From Bdellovibrionales bacterium (GTDB lineage Bacteria; Bdellovibrionota; Bdellovibrionia; Bdellovibrionales; JAMPXM01): a stretch of 64,000 nt of DNA. Position 1 is the stretch's first letter, and the number at the start of each line of letters is the position of its first letter. The position numbers were made by a program, and so were the translations under genes. The notes below the pieces were generated by a model. That model did no database searches. It worked only from the letters and a program-made list of their open reading frames with translations, and was not told the origin of the DNA. Below, piece by piece: positions 7,958-16,780 of the stretch. The DNA lies in assembly GCA_016713885.1 (NCBI GenBank), contig JADJOF010000002.1, positions 434,001 to 498,000 of the forward strand, read 5' to 3'.

Positions 7958-8882
7958 ACACATTGAGTTGAAGTTCATTTGCGAGATTGGTGATCGCCCG
8001 GACTCCTCGAAGACTGTGCCCCTTGCTGTCGATTCGCGGTGAGTAAGTGGCGATACCCATAACGCCCGGTACGACGGTGATCAAGCCGCCACTGACGCCA
8101 CTTTTGGCTGGGAGTCCGACGTGGAAGGCCCACTCGCCGGCCGAGTCATACATGCCACACGTAAACATCACACTGAGGACATCGCGAACGTGCTGAGGTG
8201 CAAGTACGATTTTTTTCGTGATCGGGTTGACTCCGCCATTGGCAAGAGTCGCGGCCATCATCGAGAGGTCGCGCGTATCGGCCAAGATCGAACACTGCTG
8301 AAAGTAGCAGTCGAGCGAGGATTCAATCGCGTCGCCAATCACATTGAAATGTCGAAGCAGGTGAGCGATAGAGCGATTGCGGTGGGCCGTGGCTTTTTCT
8401 GATTGAAAGACGGACTGGTCGATGCGGAGCGGATTCCGAGTGGATCGTCCGGCGCAATCACTGAGTAGCGTGACGATCGTGTCGATGGGTGGTGTTGGGA
8501 TTTTTTGCGAGAGAAGGCCAGTGATGGCAATCGCGCCCGAGTTGATCATCGGATTGTATGGGCGGTGTGTTGTCTTTTCGAGTTCAACGATAGAGTTGAA
8601 GGCTTCGCCTGAGGGTTCCACGCCCACTGAAGACAGAAGTTTTTCTCGGCCAATCTCGCGTAGCGCGAGGCCGTAGACAAACGGTTTAGAAATCGACTGC
8701 AGGCTGAACTCGACCGCGTCGTCGCCGACGGAGGTTGTGCTGCCGTCGATGGTGGTGAGCGAAAGTGCAAAGTGATCGGGATTGGCTCGCATGAGTTCAG
8801 GGATGTAGGACGCGGTTTCTCCGTCACCGAGAGAGGCGTAGCGTGTGTGCAGGGAGAGGAGGCGTGATTCGATGGATTCCAT
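7890..8882 (-). CDS. glsA: Glutaminase A
   Basis: 330 aa, cytosolic serine-dependent beta-lactamase-fold glutaminase that hydrolyses glutamine to glutamate and ammonia. The signature blocks are present: FSLQSISKPFVY with the S-x-x-K catalytic dyad, NPMINSGAI, a Tyr-containing CSILADTRDLSMMAA, and the C-terminal GLPAKSGVSGG. Length fits the family plus a short C-terminal extension. It has its own upstream region and overlaps the IMPDH-like gene tail to tail. Confidence 0.92.
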   Translation of the reverse strand: MESIESRLLSLHTRYASLGDGETASYIPELMRANPDHFALSLTTIDGSTTSVGDDAVEFSLQSISKPFVYGLALREIGREKLLSSVGVEPSGEAFNSIVELEKTTHRPYNPMINSGAIAITGLLSQKIPTPPIDTIVTLLSDCAGRSTRNPLRIDQSVFQSEKATAHRNRSIAHLLRHFNVIGDAIESSLDCYFQQCSILADTRDLSMMAATLANGGVNPITKKIVLAPQHVRDVLSVMFTCGMYDSAGEWAFHVGLPAKSGVSGGLITVVPGVMGIATYSPRIDSKGHSLRGVRAITNLANELQLNVFTSTSLQGRELATPSHQPPSSP

Positions 8883-9065
8883 AGTATGTGAAGACGTTTA
8901 GCGGAGTTGTGGCAACGTGTCGACACCCGTTGTGCTGCGATGCTCTGAAAAAAAGCTTTTTATCAAACGGTGGCGATGCAAACATGATTCTAAGTTTTGC
9001 GCATCGAGGATGAAGCGCCAAAGACTTGATCAGAGACTGAAGTTCATTTTGCAAGGAGGCAAGGC

Positions 9066-9812
9066 GTGATCTCAATCCGCGTGTGTTTATCATTGGTATC
9101 GTTGGTTTTATTGTTGGGGCTATCGGCACAGGCCAACGAGTTTGCCATTGTCGGCGACGCCGGCAAGTGGGCGACTGGCTCAAAACTTCAGCTTGAGTCC
9201 ATTCAAAGGACTTCGGTTCGCTCGCTCATCATGCCAGGAGACAATCTCTATTCAGGCACCTATCAGTCAACCTGGGGACCATGGCTAAAAGCGGGATTTA
9301 ACTTTGATATCGTCGCCATCGGGAATCACAACGGGGGCTACGCCAAGGAGGTCGCCTTTTTTGGAATGCCGGCGGCCTTCTATGCTGAGGCCATTCCTGG
9401 GCTTGCGCGATTTATCGTTTTAAATTCAGACGATAAAAAGACGGTGAATGAGCAGATGCAGTTTCTTGACCGCGAGCTCACGGCGGCGGTCGAGCCTATG
9501 GTGTTTCTTGTGTATCATCATCCGACCTACAATGTTTCAACAGATCACACGTGGGACGAACGGCGTGATTTTCAACTGGCGTTGCGCCGTCGTCTGACGC
9601 AGTTTCGAAAAAAAATCACGGCGGTGGTTATTGGACATGATCACCTGGCAGCGCTTGGCCACTTTGGCGATGTTCCCTATATTTTGAGCGGTGCTTCGTG
9701 GAACGTTCGCAGCGATCGTCCGGTGAACAATATTCAGCAAGGCGTGTCGGTGCGCACGGACTGGTTCTTTGATGACGTTCCCTATTGGGTCAAGCTCTCA
9801 TTTGCGACCTAA
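9066..9812 (+). CDS. Exported calcineurin-like metallophosphoesterase
   Basis: 248 aa. The GTG start is set by an AAGGAGG site seven bases upstream and gives a signal peptide ending SAQA. Metal-ligand blocks appear in order: VGDAG (DxG in place of the usual DxH), MPGDNLYS, IGNHNGG, YHHPTY and GHDHLAALGH. This is the purple-acid-phosphatase/metallophosphatase arrangement. It probably cleaves phosphomonoesters or diesters in the periplasm; the substrate is unknown. Confidence 0.8.
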   Translation: MISIRVCLSLVSLVLLLGLSAQANEFAIVGDAGKWATGSKLQLESIQRTSVRSLIMPGDNLYSGTYQSTWGPWLKAGFNFDIVAIGNHNGGYAKEVAFFGMPAAFYAEAIPGLARFIVLNSDDKKTVNEQMQFLDRELTAAVEPMVFLVYHHPTYNVSTDHTWDERRDFQLALRRRLTQFRKKITAVVIGHDHLAALGHFGDVPYILSGASWNVRSDRPVNNIQQGVSVRTDWFFDDVPYWVKLSFAT

Positions 9813-9961
9813 GGTCGCACCCCACAGGCGCGGCTTGATTTTATCCGCGCAAGCGATGACCAGGTTCGGTGTACAAGTCTGATCGAAACCGGAGCGCCGG
9901 CGGTCTTGGAGGCGAACTGCGCTCCAGCGATGCAAAGCGCACAGCAACAACAGTCACAGCA

Positions 9962-10495
9962 ATGAGTCTCTCCGTTTTACTATTGAGTCTCATTTTCGGT
10001 GTCCTCAGTTCTTTGACGTTGGGGCGCATCGTGCTTGGCACGATGTTCCGCTTTCGTGCGGTGCCAACGACCACGCGTTGGTCGGTGCTCAAGACATCGG
10101 CCCTGGGCGCGCTTGCCTTTTTGCCGCCACTTTTTTTGGTCGGCTTCGTTTTGTTTTCAGTTTTAGTTATGAATGCTTCGGTTCATTCACTCAGTTTGAC
10201 TGCGGCCCAAGAGCAGATATTCGTTGGTCTTTGCGGCACCGGCTTTTTATTACAGCTATTTTTGGGCCAACGGCTCTCTGTCGGCGATGAGCTGATTGTG
10301 GAGCGATTTGTGACGGGTGAGTTTTTGCGTTTGAAGAAGAGCGATATCGTCGCCGTTGAAATCTATCATCCGGCTTTGAATCCACGCCAAAAGCGGGTGC
10401 AGCTGCGGCTTGGATCGGGCGAGATTGCGAAGTTGGATTTTGGTCAGGATATTGTCAGTGACCTTCGCGAGTGGATCGGTTTGACAGCGATTTAG
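9962..10495 (+). CDS. Membrane protein of unknown function
   Basis: About 178 aa from the ATG at 9962 (MSLSVLLLSLIFGVL); upstream in-frame starts add a non-hydrophobic, low-quality leader. There are two to three hydrophobic segments (1-20, about 45-70 and 80-100), then a soluble C-terminal part (VGDELIVERFVTG and LKKSDIVAVEIYHP) that resembles the PH-like beta-sandwich found in small bacterial membrane proteins. Function unknown. Confidence 0.6.
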   Translation: MSLSVLLLSLIFGVLSSLTLGRIVLGTMFRFRAVPTTTRWSVLKTSALGALAFLPPLFLVGFVLFSVLVMNASVHSLSLTAAQEQIFVGLCGTGFLLQLFLGQRLSVGDELIVERFVTGEFLRLKKSDIVAVEIYHPALNPRQKRVQLRLGSGEIAKLDFGQDIVSDLREWIGLTAI

Positions 10496-10608
10496 CGCGC
10501 CGTGGCATTCGCGCCGATGGCTTCTTTCGAGCCTCGTCGGATATCGCTTCACAGATTGAGTTTGGTCCGCTAACGACCTCTCGGACCGTCGTGTCGAGGG
10601 GGATAGAG

Positions 10609-11589
10609 ATGATCGTTGGAGTAAGATCGCGTTTCGTCGTTTTTTCGGCCGTTATGATGATCGGGTTTACTCTGGGAACAGCTCGAGCTGCGGTTGAGTC
10701 AGTTTCGATCGGTACCGTTGCGCCGGCGAGCGAGTCTTCGACTGTTTCTGGGTCAGCGGCCAAAGTTCTTGGCAGCAAACAATTTGAAGAGACGCAGACG
10801 ATCACCGACGCCAAACTTCGTGCCGATGCGGGCTCACTCTCACAGTGGAGTGCAAAGGCGAGCTTGTCATACTATGGCCCGACACTTGGTGACCTCTCCG
10901 CGCCGGATCAGCCCAATCCCGATGGCTCTGTTGGCAGCTACTCGCAGGCCATCAAAGGCGCTGTTTCTGTTCGCTATCGTATGAGCCCTGAACGGGCGTT
11001 TAGCGCTGGAACTGGCGTTGCCCTCAATCATCCATTTCATGGCATGGATCGCGTTGACGCCAACAATCCTTTTTTGACCTACGATCACACGATGCGATTT
11101 GGCGGACTGCAGATGCGGACGTCGCCTGGAATGACGATTTCGACCGTACCCAACTACACTGCGATTGCTCAGGTCGGCGGTCTCACGCTGGATAACTCGA
11201 TGGTCTATGGTTTGGGACGCTCGGGATTTGCGCTGTCGTTTGACACGAACCTGTCATACTGGATCTATTCGCGTGAGTATCGTCCTGGCTCGACAAAAAA
11301 AGGGGGCGACGGACTGGCGCAGCAGTACACCATCGCTTGGTATCCAGGTGTGAAGTACAACTTCTCCGATCGCTTGAATGTGAATTCATCAGCGGGCTTT
11401 CAGCTCTATAACCCACGTCAGATGGGGGATGCTTCGACGCTTTGGAATCGAAGCGTGACGTTGCGCTTAGGGCTTGGCTATGCCTTCTCGCGCGATGTTT
11501 ATTTTGCGCCCTACGTTCAAGGCTTCACAAACAATCGCTCGCCAGAGATGACGACCTTCAATGTGTCCGGCGTGTTCTCGGTATTGTAG
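10609..11589 (+). CDS. Putative outer-membrane beta-barrel protein
   Basis: 326 aa from the ATG at 10609, which follows a purine-rich GAGGGGGATAGAG ribosome site and gives a signal peptide cleaved after ARA. The mature protein is made of alternating amphipathic strands (for example SLSYYGPTLG, AVSVRYRMSP and LRLGLGYAFSRDVYFAPYVQ) and ends FSVL with a terminal hydrophobic strand, as in outer-membrane barrels. No specific family recognised. Earlier in-frame starts overlap the preceding gene and lack a signal peptide. Confidence 0.65.
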   Translation: MIVGVRSRFVVFSAVMMIGFTLGTARAAVESVSIGTVAPASESSTVSGSAAKVLGSKQFEETQTITDAKLRADAGSLSQWSAKASLSYYGPTLGDLSAPDQPNPDGSVGSYSQAIKGAVSVRYRMSPERAFSAGTGVALNHPFHGMDRVDANNPFLTYDHTMRFGGLQMRTSPGMTISTVPNYTAIAQVGGLTLDNSMVYGLGRSGFALSFDTNLSYWIYSREYRPGSTKKGGDGLAQQYTIAWYPGVKYNFSDRLNVNSSAGFQLYNPRQMGDASTLWNRSVTLRLGLGYAFSRDVYFAPYVQGFTNNRSPEMTTFNVSGVFSVL

Positions 11590-11684
11590 AGTCGCCACGA
11601 TTGCACCGGGCCTGCGGGCTCGACTTTTGTCAGGGAAGTGATCTTCCACTCGAGACACGAAGATGAACGCGATAAACTGAGGCT

Positions 11685-12281
11685 ATGGAAATCCATCGCA
11701 AAGTTTTGACGGTCTTTTTATTCCTCTTCACGGCCTCTTCAGCATCTTTTGCTGCGTCTGCGCAGATCAAAGACGAGAATTTGCGCTGCTTTCAGGCGCT
11801 CGGAAAGTTCGAATTTGCCGAGGGCTCAAAGCACTACGGAAAACTTCTCGTGGTGGCGCGAAACCCGGGTGGACTCAAGGAGTACGTGTGGGATGGACGA
11901 GCAATGTCGATTCTTGTTCGCGGCAAAGGTGTGCGGCCCCAGCTTGATCAGCCCAAAGATATCTTTTGGAGCACCGACGAATTGGCTAAAGGCGGCGATG
12001 GTCGTGTGATGCTGAAAACGAAGGGGATGCGGCTCAGCTTGCACGATATTGCCTACATGCAGTTACAGTTGATTCGCGATAGTTTTGTCCGTCTCAGAGA
12101 GGACGACTCCGGAGCGCAGCGGAATGTGGTCTATCGTGAAATGCTCGCCGCATGTCGCGACGTGAAGGATATGATGATCGATCACAAGACAATCGGCACG
12201 TTGGCAAAAGAGCAGCTCGAGCGTCTCGATGCGCCGGTTGAGGCCGATCGCCGCAGCCAGCATCAGGGTACGAAGCCGTAG
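11685..12281 (+). CDS. Secreted hypothetical protein
   Basis: 198 aa with a signal peptide (VLTVFLFLFTASSASFA, cleavage after ASA) and a soluble mature domain with two Cys. No family recognised. It ends 13 bp before a convergent L,D-transpeptidase gene. Confidence 0.6.
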   Translation: MEIHRKVLTVFLFLFTASSASFAASAQIKDENLRCFQALGKFEFAEGSKHYGKLLVVARNPGGLKEYVWDGRAMSILVRGKGVRPQLDQPKDIFWSTDELAKGGDGRVMLKTKGMRLSLHDIAYMQLQLIRDSFVRLREDDSGAQRNVVYREMLAACRDVKDMMIDHKTIGTLAKEQLERLDAPVEADRRSQHQGTKP

Positions 12282-12294
12282 ACTTGCCGAGCGG

Positions 12295-13017
12295 TTACCA
12301 GGCGACTTTTTTATCGGCGAGAATGTGCAAACGGACCGGCCAGTTCTCAATGACCCAGTCAGCGACCTCTGTGATTTGTGAATCGCGAGCAACTGAAACG
12401 CAGCCAGCGGTCCAATTCTTTTCGAGGCTGCTTGCAACCGAGCACGCCGATGCGAAGAGTGGAATTCTCAGCGGTCCGTGAATACCGACCGAGTGTCCTG
12501 AGCGGCCAGCCTGCAGATCGATTTCATTTGGATACCCAACAGGAATAAACAGTCCGTAACGATCTGATTTTCGCGGGGCTCCTAGCCAGTAGGAGCCAAT
12601 CGGTGTCTTGCGATCGCCCTCTGCGGATTTACCAAGGCCATTGGAACCGATGGAGGTGCGCATCGCCTTAACGGCGCGATCCTGTTTACACAGGTAGAGT
12701 CCTTGAGTTGATTCGCTCCATACAATTTCGCGGTCATAGCCAACACAGAACGCGTCGGCCTGGGCATTCAAAGAAAGTTCGCTTTGGGCGATGGTCTTTG
12801 CCGAGAGCTTGCAGCTTTTGTCGTCTTCAAGTGAGGCCTTCAGCATGTTTCCGCGAATAGCGGTGACGTCGGTGGTGGTCAAAAGAGTCGGTTGAGGGAA
12901 CGGTTGGTCCCACTGGGTGAGAACACCCTTGGAGTCGATACGACTGGCGGCATGGCTCACCAAGGGGGCTCCGATAGAAAACGTGACAAGAGCGGCGAAG
13001 AGAAGCGACTGAATCAT
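12295..13017 (-). CDS. Periplasmic L,D-transpeptidase (YkuD domain)
   Basis: 240 aa from the ATG at 13017, chosen because it opens a signal peptide (IQSLLFAALVTFSIG, cleavage SHA). The catalytic YkuD block is present: VGIHGP followed by NWTAGCVSV, where the Cys attacks the peptidoglycan stem peptide. DRKTPIGSYWLG is the usual substrate-loop motif. Such enzymes form 3-3 cross-links or attach lipoproteins to peptidoglycan. One of two such enzymes in the window. Confidence 0.82.
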   Translation of the reverse strand: MIQSLLFAALVTFSIGAPLVSHAASRIDSKGVLTQWDQPFPQPTLLTTTDVTAIRGNMLKASLEDDKSCKLSAKTIAQSELSLNAQADAFCVGYDREIVWSESTQGLYLCKQDRAVKAMRTSIGSNGLGKSAEGDRKTPIGSYWLGAPRKSDRYGLFIPVGYPNEIDLQAGRSGHSVGIHGPLRIPLFASACSVASSLEKNWTAGCVSVARDSQITEVADWVIENWPVRLHILADKKVAW

Positions 13018-13156
13018 GTCTTTGGTCGTGCAAAATCCGGGCAAGATCTGTGGCGGTCTCGGAAAGACGATGTCCCGCGGGAGGCTGATCTTTGGAGTGG
13101 GTCGGTCTTTCTTTTTTACTGGGAGTGTCGAGGCTCTAGACAGGGATCGATCTAAA

Positions 13157-14695
13157 CTAGAACGCGCTTGGAGCCTCAAGAAAGCGCGCGGCGCGTGGCT
13201 CAGTCGTCGGGTAAATTTCAGCGAGGTTCAGAACTTGGCCGGACTCCATTCGTCGGAATACATGTCCGCGGGTGATGCCGGATGTTGAAACTCCGCAGGC
13301 ACCCATCAGTTCAGCAAAAGCTTTCAGGGTTTGCCCGTGAAAGTTGGCAACGCGCACACGTTTGTCTTCGACGACAAGGCCAACGGTGAGTCGCGGATTG
13401 TTGGTTGCAACACCTGCGGGACAGTGATTTGTATTGCAGCGGCGAGCTTGAATGCATCCGAGTGCCAGCATCATGCCTCGGGCTGAGTTAACCGTGTCGG
13501 CACCGAGCGCCAGAGCTTTGAAGAGGCTAAAGCCAGTCACGATTTTTCCTGAGGTGATAATCTTGATATGTTTCTTCAACCCCATCAGTTCGAGAGTGAC
13601 GCGAACGAGAGTGAGTCCCTCGGCCCACGGCATCCCGAGGCTATTGGTGAACTCCAAAGGAGCAGCGCCGGTTCCGCCCTCTGCTCCGTCCACGGTGATA
13701 AAGTCGGGATAGATATCGAGTCGTTTCATAGCGCGGCAGATCGAGACGAATTCAGCTGGGTTTCCAATGCAGAGTTTGAAACCAATGGGCTTTCCGCCAC
13801 TGAGAGTGCGAAGTTCCTGAACGAAGCGGATAAGGCCTTCGGCGTCAGAGAAGCGGCTATGGGTGGGAGGAGAGATCACATCTTTCCCCATCACGACGCC
13901 GCGGATCTCGACGATTTCTTTTGTGACCTTTGCGGCCGGCAAAATGCCACCATGTGATGGCTTTGCGCCCTGCGAGAGTTTGATCTCAATCATTTTGATG
14001 TGGGGATGCTCCGCTCGCGCTTTAAATTTTTCAGGCGAGAATGTTCCATCGGAATTGCGGCAACCAAAGTAACCTGTACCAATCTGCCAGACCAAATCTC
14101 CGCCGGGCTCAAGGTGATGGGGGGACACGCCGCCCTCGCCCGTGTTGTGATAAAAGCCACCGATTTTGGCGCCGCCATTGAGTGACTGAATGGCTTGCGC
14201 ACTCAGCGATCCGTAGCTCATGGCAGAGATGTTGAAGATGCTCGCCGAGTAGGGCTTCAGGCATTGATGATTGCCGATCGTCACACGCAGTGAGGCGGGA
14301 TCGACGTGCACAGACCGGAGTGAATGTTGCGCCCATTCGGCTCCTGCGGCGTAGAGGTCGCGCTGGGTGCCGAATGGAACGGTGTCGAGTTGTTTTTTGG
14401 CACGCTGATATACGACCGAGCGCAAGTCGCGAGAGAATGGTGCACCGTCGGTGTCGTTTTCTACGAAGTACTGTTGAATCTCGGGCCGAATCTCCTCGAA
14501 AAAATAGCGAAGCATGCCGAGGATGGGGTAGTTGCGCAGGATTGCTCGTTTGGTTTGAAATGCATTTTGGCATCCCATCACGATGAGGGGGATGAGGGGT
14601 ACGTAGAGCCAGTAAAAGGCCGGCGAGACAGACTCGCCAAGTAAGGCGACCAAACCAACGGCAAGAACGGAGACGACGAAAAAGTGTGAGCGCAT
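13157..14695 (-). CDS. FMN-binding glutamate synthase family protein
   Basis: 512 aa. Two N-terminal hydrophobic segments (about residues 5-45) anchor it to the membrane; then comes a stand-alone glutamate-synthase central/FMN barrel domain. Visible motifs are NISAMSYGSLSAQAIQSLN, HNTGEGGVSPHHL, KLSQGAKPSHGG, TVDGAEGGTGAAPLEF and the Cys cluster GCIQARRCNTNHCPAGVA that binds a 3Fe-4S centre. It lacks the glutaminase domain of GltB, so it is one of the widespread archaeal-type single-domain homologues whose exact substrate is uncertain. Confidence 0.85.
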   Translation of the reverse strand: MRSHFFVVSVLAVGLVALLGESVSPAFYWLYVPLIPLIVMGCQNAFQTKRAILRNYPILGMLRYFFEEIRPEIQQYFVENDTDGAPFSRDLRSVVYQRAKKQLDTVPFGTQRDLYAAGAEWAQHSLRSVHVDPASLRVTIGNHQCLKPYSASIFNISAMSYGSLSAQAIQSLNGGAKIGGFYHNTGEGGVSPHHLEPGGDLVWQIGTGYFGCRNSDGTFSPEKFKARAEHPHIKMIEIKLSQGAKPSHGGILPAAKVTKEIVEIRGVVMGKDVISPPTHSRFSDAEGLIRFVQELRTLSGGKPIGFKLCIGNPAEFVSICRAMKRLDIYPDFITVDGAEGGTGAAPLEFTNSLGMPWAEGLTLVRVTLELMGLKKHIKIITSGKIVTGFSLFKALALGADTVNSARGMMLALGCIQARRCNTNHCPAGVATNNPRLTVGLVVEDKRVRVANFHGQTLKAFAELMGACGVSTSGITRGHVFRRMESGQVLNLAEIYPTTEPRAARFLEAPSAF

Positions 14696-14834
14696 GATGT
14701 CATTTTAGGGCTCAGGCGCTGGGAAGCAACGCTTGGTTGGCCGGGCGGGGCGAAAGCCTCGGTCGGAGATTGATTGTCGCCAAAGATCCTCGTAGGCTGC
14801 GGGCCATCGATATGCCGTCAACGGGAGATGGACC

Positions 14835-15257
14835 ATGTTAAAGGCCTATACGCTATTCACTGTACTGAACTTGCTGACCGGTCTGGCATGGGGACACGGC
14901 GAAGACAAGCTGGGGCCCCACGGCGGCTATATTCAAATGCCAGGCGCGTTTCACACTGAGTTGGTCCTCGACGGCTCTCACAAGGTGAAGATTTATCTCT
15001 TGGACTTCGAGTGGAAGAATCCATCGGTTCGGGACTCCGCAGTCGTTTTAGCGCTTCATGGTCGAGGACGAGTGAGAGCGAAATGTGTAAAGAAAGATGA
15101 CCACTACGCTTGCGAGTTTTCGCCGGTCGTTGATTTAGGAAAAAAAGGGACCTTGGTTCTTGAGGCCAAGCGCGAGAAGGAAAAAGGAAAATCGGTTCGC
15201 TACGAGTTGCCGTTGGCACTGTCGTCAGGCGACAAGGGACATAGTCAACATCACTAA
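14835..15257 (+). CDS. Small exported His-containing protein
   Basis: 140 aa with a signal peptide ending LAWG, followed at once by HGEDKLGPHGGYIQMPG and closing with GDKGHSQHH. Histidines at both mature ends suggest metal binding (inference). No family name recalled with certainty. It lies 14 bp upstream of a CBS-domain gene on the same strand, probably one operon. Confidence 0.6.
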   Translation: MLKAYTLFTVLNLLTGLAWGHGEDKLGPHGGYIQMPGAFHTELVLDGSHKVKIYLLDFEWKNPSVRDSAVVLALHGRGRVRAKCVKKDDHYACEFSPVVDLGKKGTLVLEAKREKEKGKSVRYELPLALSSGDKGHSQHH

Positions 15258-15271
15258 CGGGGTAGAGAGTT

Positions 15272-15703
15272 ATGTATGAGGACATGAATCAGGTGCACCG
15301 CTTTCGCATGCCAGTTGAGGAGTTCACTTCGCCCAATCCCATAACGGCATCGGAGTCGTCGTCGATCGAAGAGTTACGTCAAATTATGGATGCCAACGGA
15401 ATTCGACATATTCCGATCGTCAATCACGAGAAGGTGGTTGGGATCATCAGTGATCGCGATCTTCGCGTTGTGGCAGGCTTAAGGCTTGCCGATAAAAAGA
15501 TGATCACAGCTTCGGATCTGATGGTTCGCGATCCGCTGACCGTGAGTTCAGAGATGCCTCTCGATGAAGTGGCGTTTGAGATGTCGACTCGCAAGGTCGG
15601 GAGTGTCATCGTGAATGACGAAAATGACGAGCTGCTCGGTATTTTCACCGTGACTGACGCGCTCAATGCACTGATTGAAATTGCACGACAAACGGAGCAG
15701 TAA
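15272..15703 (+). CDS. Two-CBS-domain protein
   Basis: 143 aa made of a tandem CBS pair (Bateman module): FTSPNPITASESSSIEELR...IRHIPIVNHEKVVGIISDRDL and LMVRDPLTVSSEMPLDEVAF...VGSVIVNDENDELLGIFTVTDAL. Such modules bind adenine nucleotides and report energy status. No enzymatic domain is fused, so the partner is unknown. The ATG at 15272 follows GGGGTAGAGAG; the ATG at 15284 is an alternative. Confidence 0.85.
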   Translation: MYEDMNQVHRFRMPVEEFTSPNPITASESSSIEELRQIMDANGIRHIPIVNHEKVVGIISDRDLRVVAGLRLADKKMITASDLMVRDPLTVSSEMPLDEVAFEMSTRKVGSVIVNDENDELLGIFTVTDALNALIEIARQTEQ

Positions 15704-15713
15704 ACGAGCTGTG

Positions 15714-16187
15714 CTAGCGCTCGATTTCAAGCAGCGTTTTTTTCATTTTCAGGCCGCCGGAATAGCCACCGAGTGAGCCATTGTGGGCGGTCACACGATG
15801 GCACGGTACGATGATACAAGCCGGATTCCTTCCGTTGGCTGAGCCGACCGCGCGGACGGCTTTTTCGTTCTGAATACCTTTGGCGATGTCTTTATATGAG
15901 CAGGTTTGCCCATATGGAATTTTACTGAGTTAAGCCCAGACTTGCTTCTGGAAAGGTGTTCCTTCCAGGTCGAGAGCCACGGTAAAAACTTTCCGCCGAC
16001 CGGCAAAGTAATCGGCAAGTTCAGTCGCGGCACGGTGAAGATGTTTTTCTTGGTTGGGAGCCAGGGCGCTACCCAGTTTCGATACCGAGAGGGGTTGTTT
16101 CTTACGATAGATTCCGCACAGTCCTTTGTCGGAAGCGACAAGAAACAGCGAACCAACAGGCGAGGAGATTTGGATTTGCGTTCTCAT
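15714..16187 (-). pseudogene. ogt: Methylated-DNA-protein cysteine methyltransferase with an in-frame stop
   Basis: 158 codons from the ATG at 16187 to the TAG at 15714, the normal size of Ogt. The N-part ends TPFQKQVWA, then comes a TAA codon (15930-15932 on the plus strand), and the same frame continues LSKIPYGQTCSYKDIA, AVGSANGRNP, the acceptor motif IIVPCHRV and GGYSGGL to the true end. The enzyme repairs O6-methylguanine by suicidal transfer to the PCHR cysteine. The stop replaces the residue usually Glu or Ala before the L-xx-IPYG motif, so one base change (for example GAA to TAA) silenced it, or it is a sequencing error. Confidence 0.85.
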
Positions 16188-16241
16188 TGGTGTCCGCCTC
16201 GTCATAACTCGTTCCGGTAGCGTACCGTCAAAATCTTTGTA

Positions 16242-16634
16242 TCAATAGCCGTACAAGATAAAGCCGAAGCCCTCGCTGTGCGCGTCCTCGATCATCAAGT
16301 AGAGTGATTCGCGACGGCTCTCGTTCATGGCGTTATCGGAGCAGGGGGACTCGGTCACCCGGATCGTCCAGTCTGGATCTGAAGTGAGGGCATCAAAGGC
16401 CGCATCGAGGTTCCGACCAAAGCTCGGCTTCTTCCATATTGCCGCCGTCAACCAGTCGTAGAATTCATCTTCCGTTGTTTCGCAGGTGAATTCGAACGTC
16501 TTGATTTGTTTAGAGGCATGGGTGTGCGGGGCGGTGGCGGCCCGTACGGTGTGGGTCGCTTGTGCGGAAAGTGCGCTCGAAGCGGAGACCGTGACAAGCG
16601 CAATCAGGAGAAGGCGAAGCGTCAATTTTTCCAT
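16242..16634 (-). CDS. Exported barstar-like protein
   Basis: 130 aa. Residues 1-26 form a signal peptide (LRLLLIALVTVSASSALSA). The mature part contains KPSFGRNLDAAFDALTSDPD, which matches the core of barstar (PF01337: FGRNLDALWDCLT), including the Asp pair that plugs the barnase active site, preceded by a beta-1/helix-1 segment IKTFEFTCETTEDEFYDWL. Barstars are normally cytosolic RNase inhibitors, so a secretion signal is unusual. No barnase gene is adjacent. Family assignment rests on one motif. Confidence 0.55.
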   Translation of the reverse strand: MEKLTLRLLLIALVTVSASSALSAQATHTVRAATAPHTHASKQIKTFEFTCETTEDEFYDWLTAAIWKKPSFGRNLDAAFDALTSDPDWTIRVTESPCSDNAMNESRRESLYLMIEDAHSEGFGFILYGY

Positions 16635-16780
16635 AAAAACCTCCAGGCAGGCGTGGCTTAAATCTCTTATTGTCAGGAGTCAACTCATGGCGCCAGGGGT
16701 GCGAAGCTCGGTGCGGCGTGAAAGCTAAGATTTCTCAACAATTTAACGAACTCGCGCCTAAGGCTCTAGACTGAGCGACA

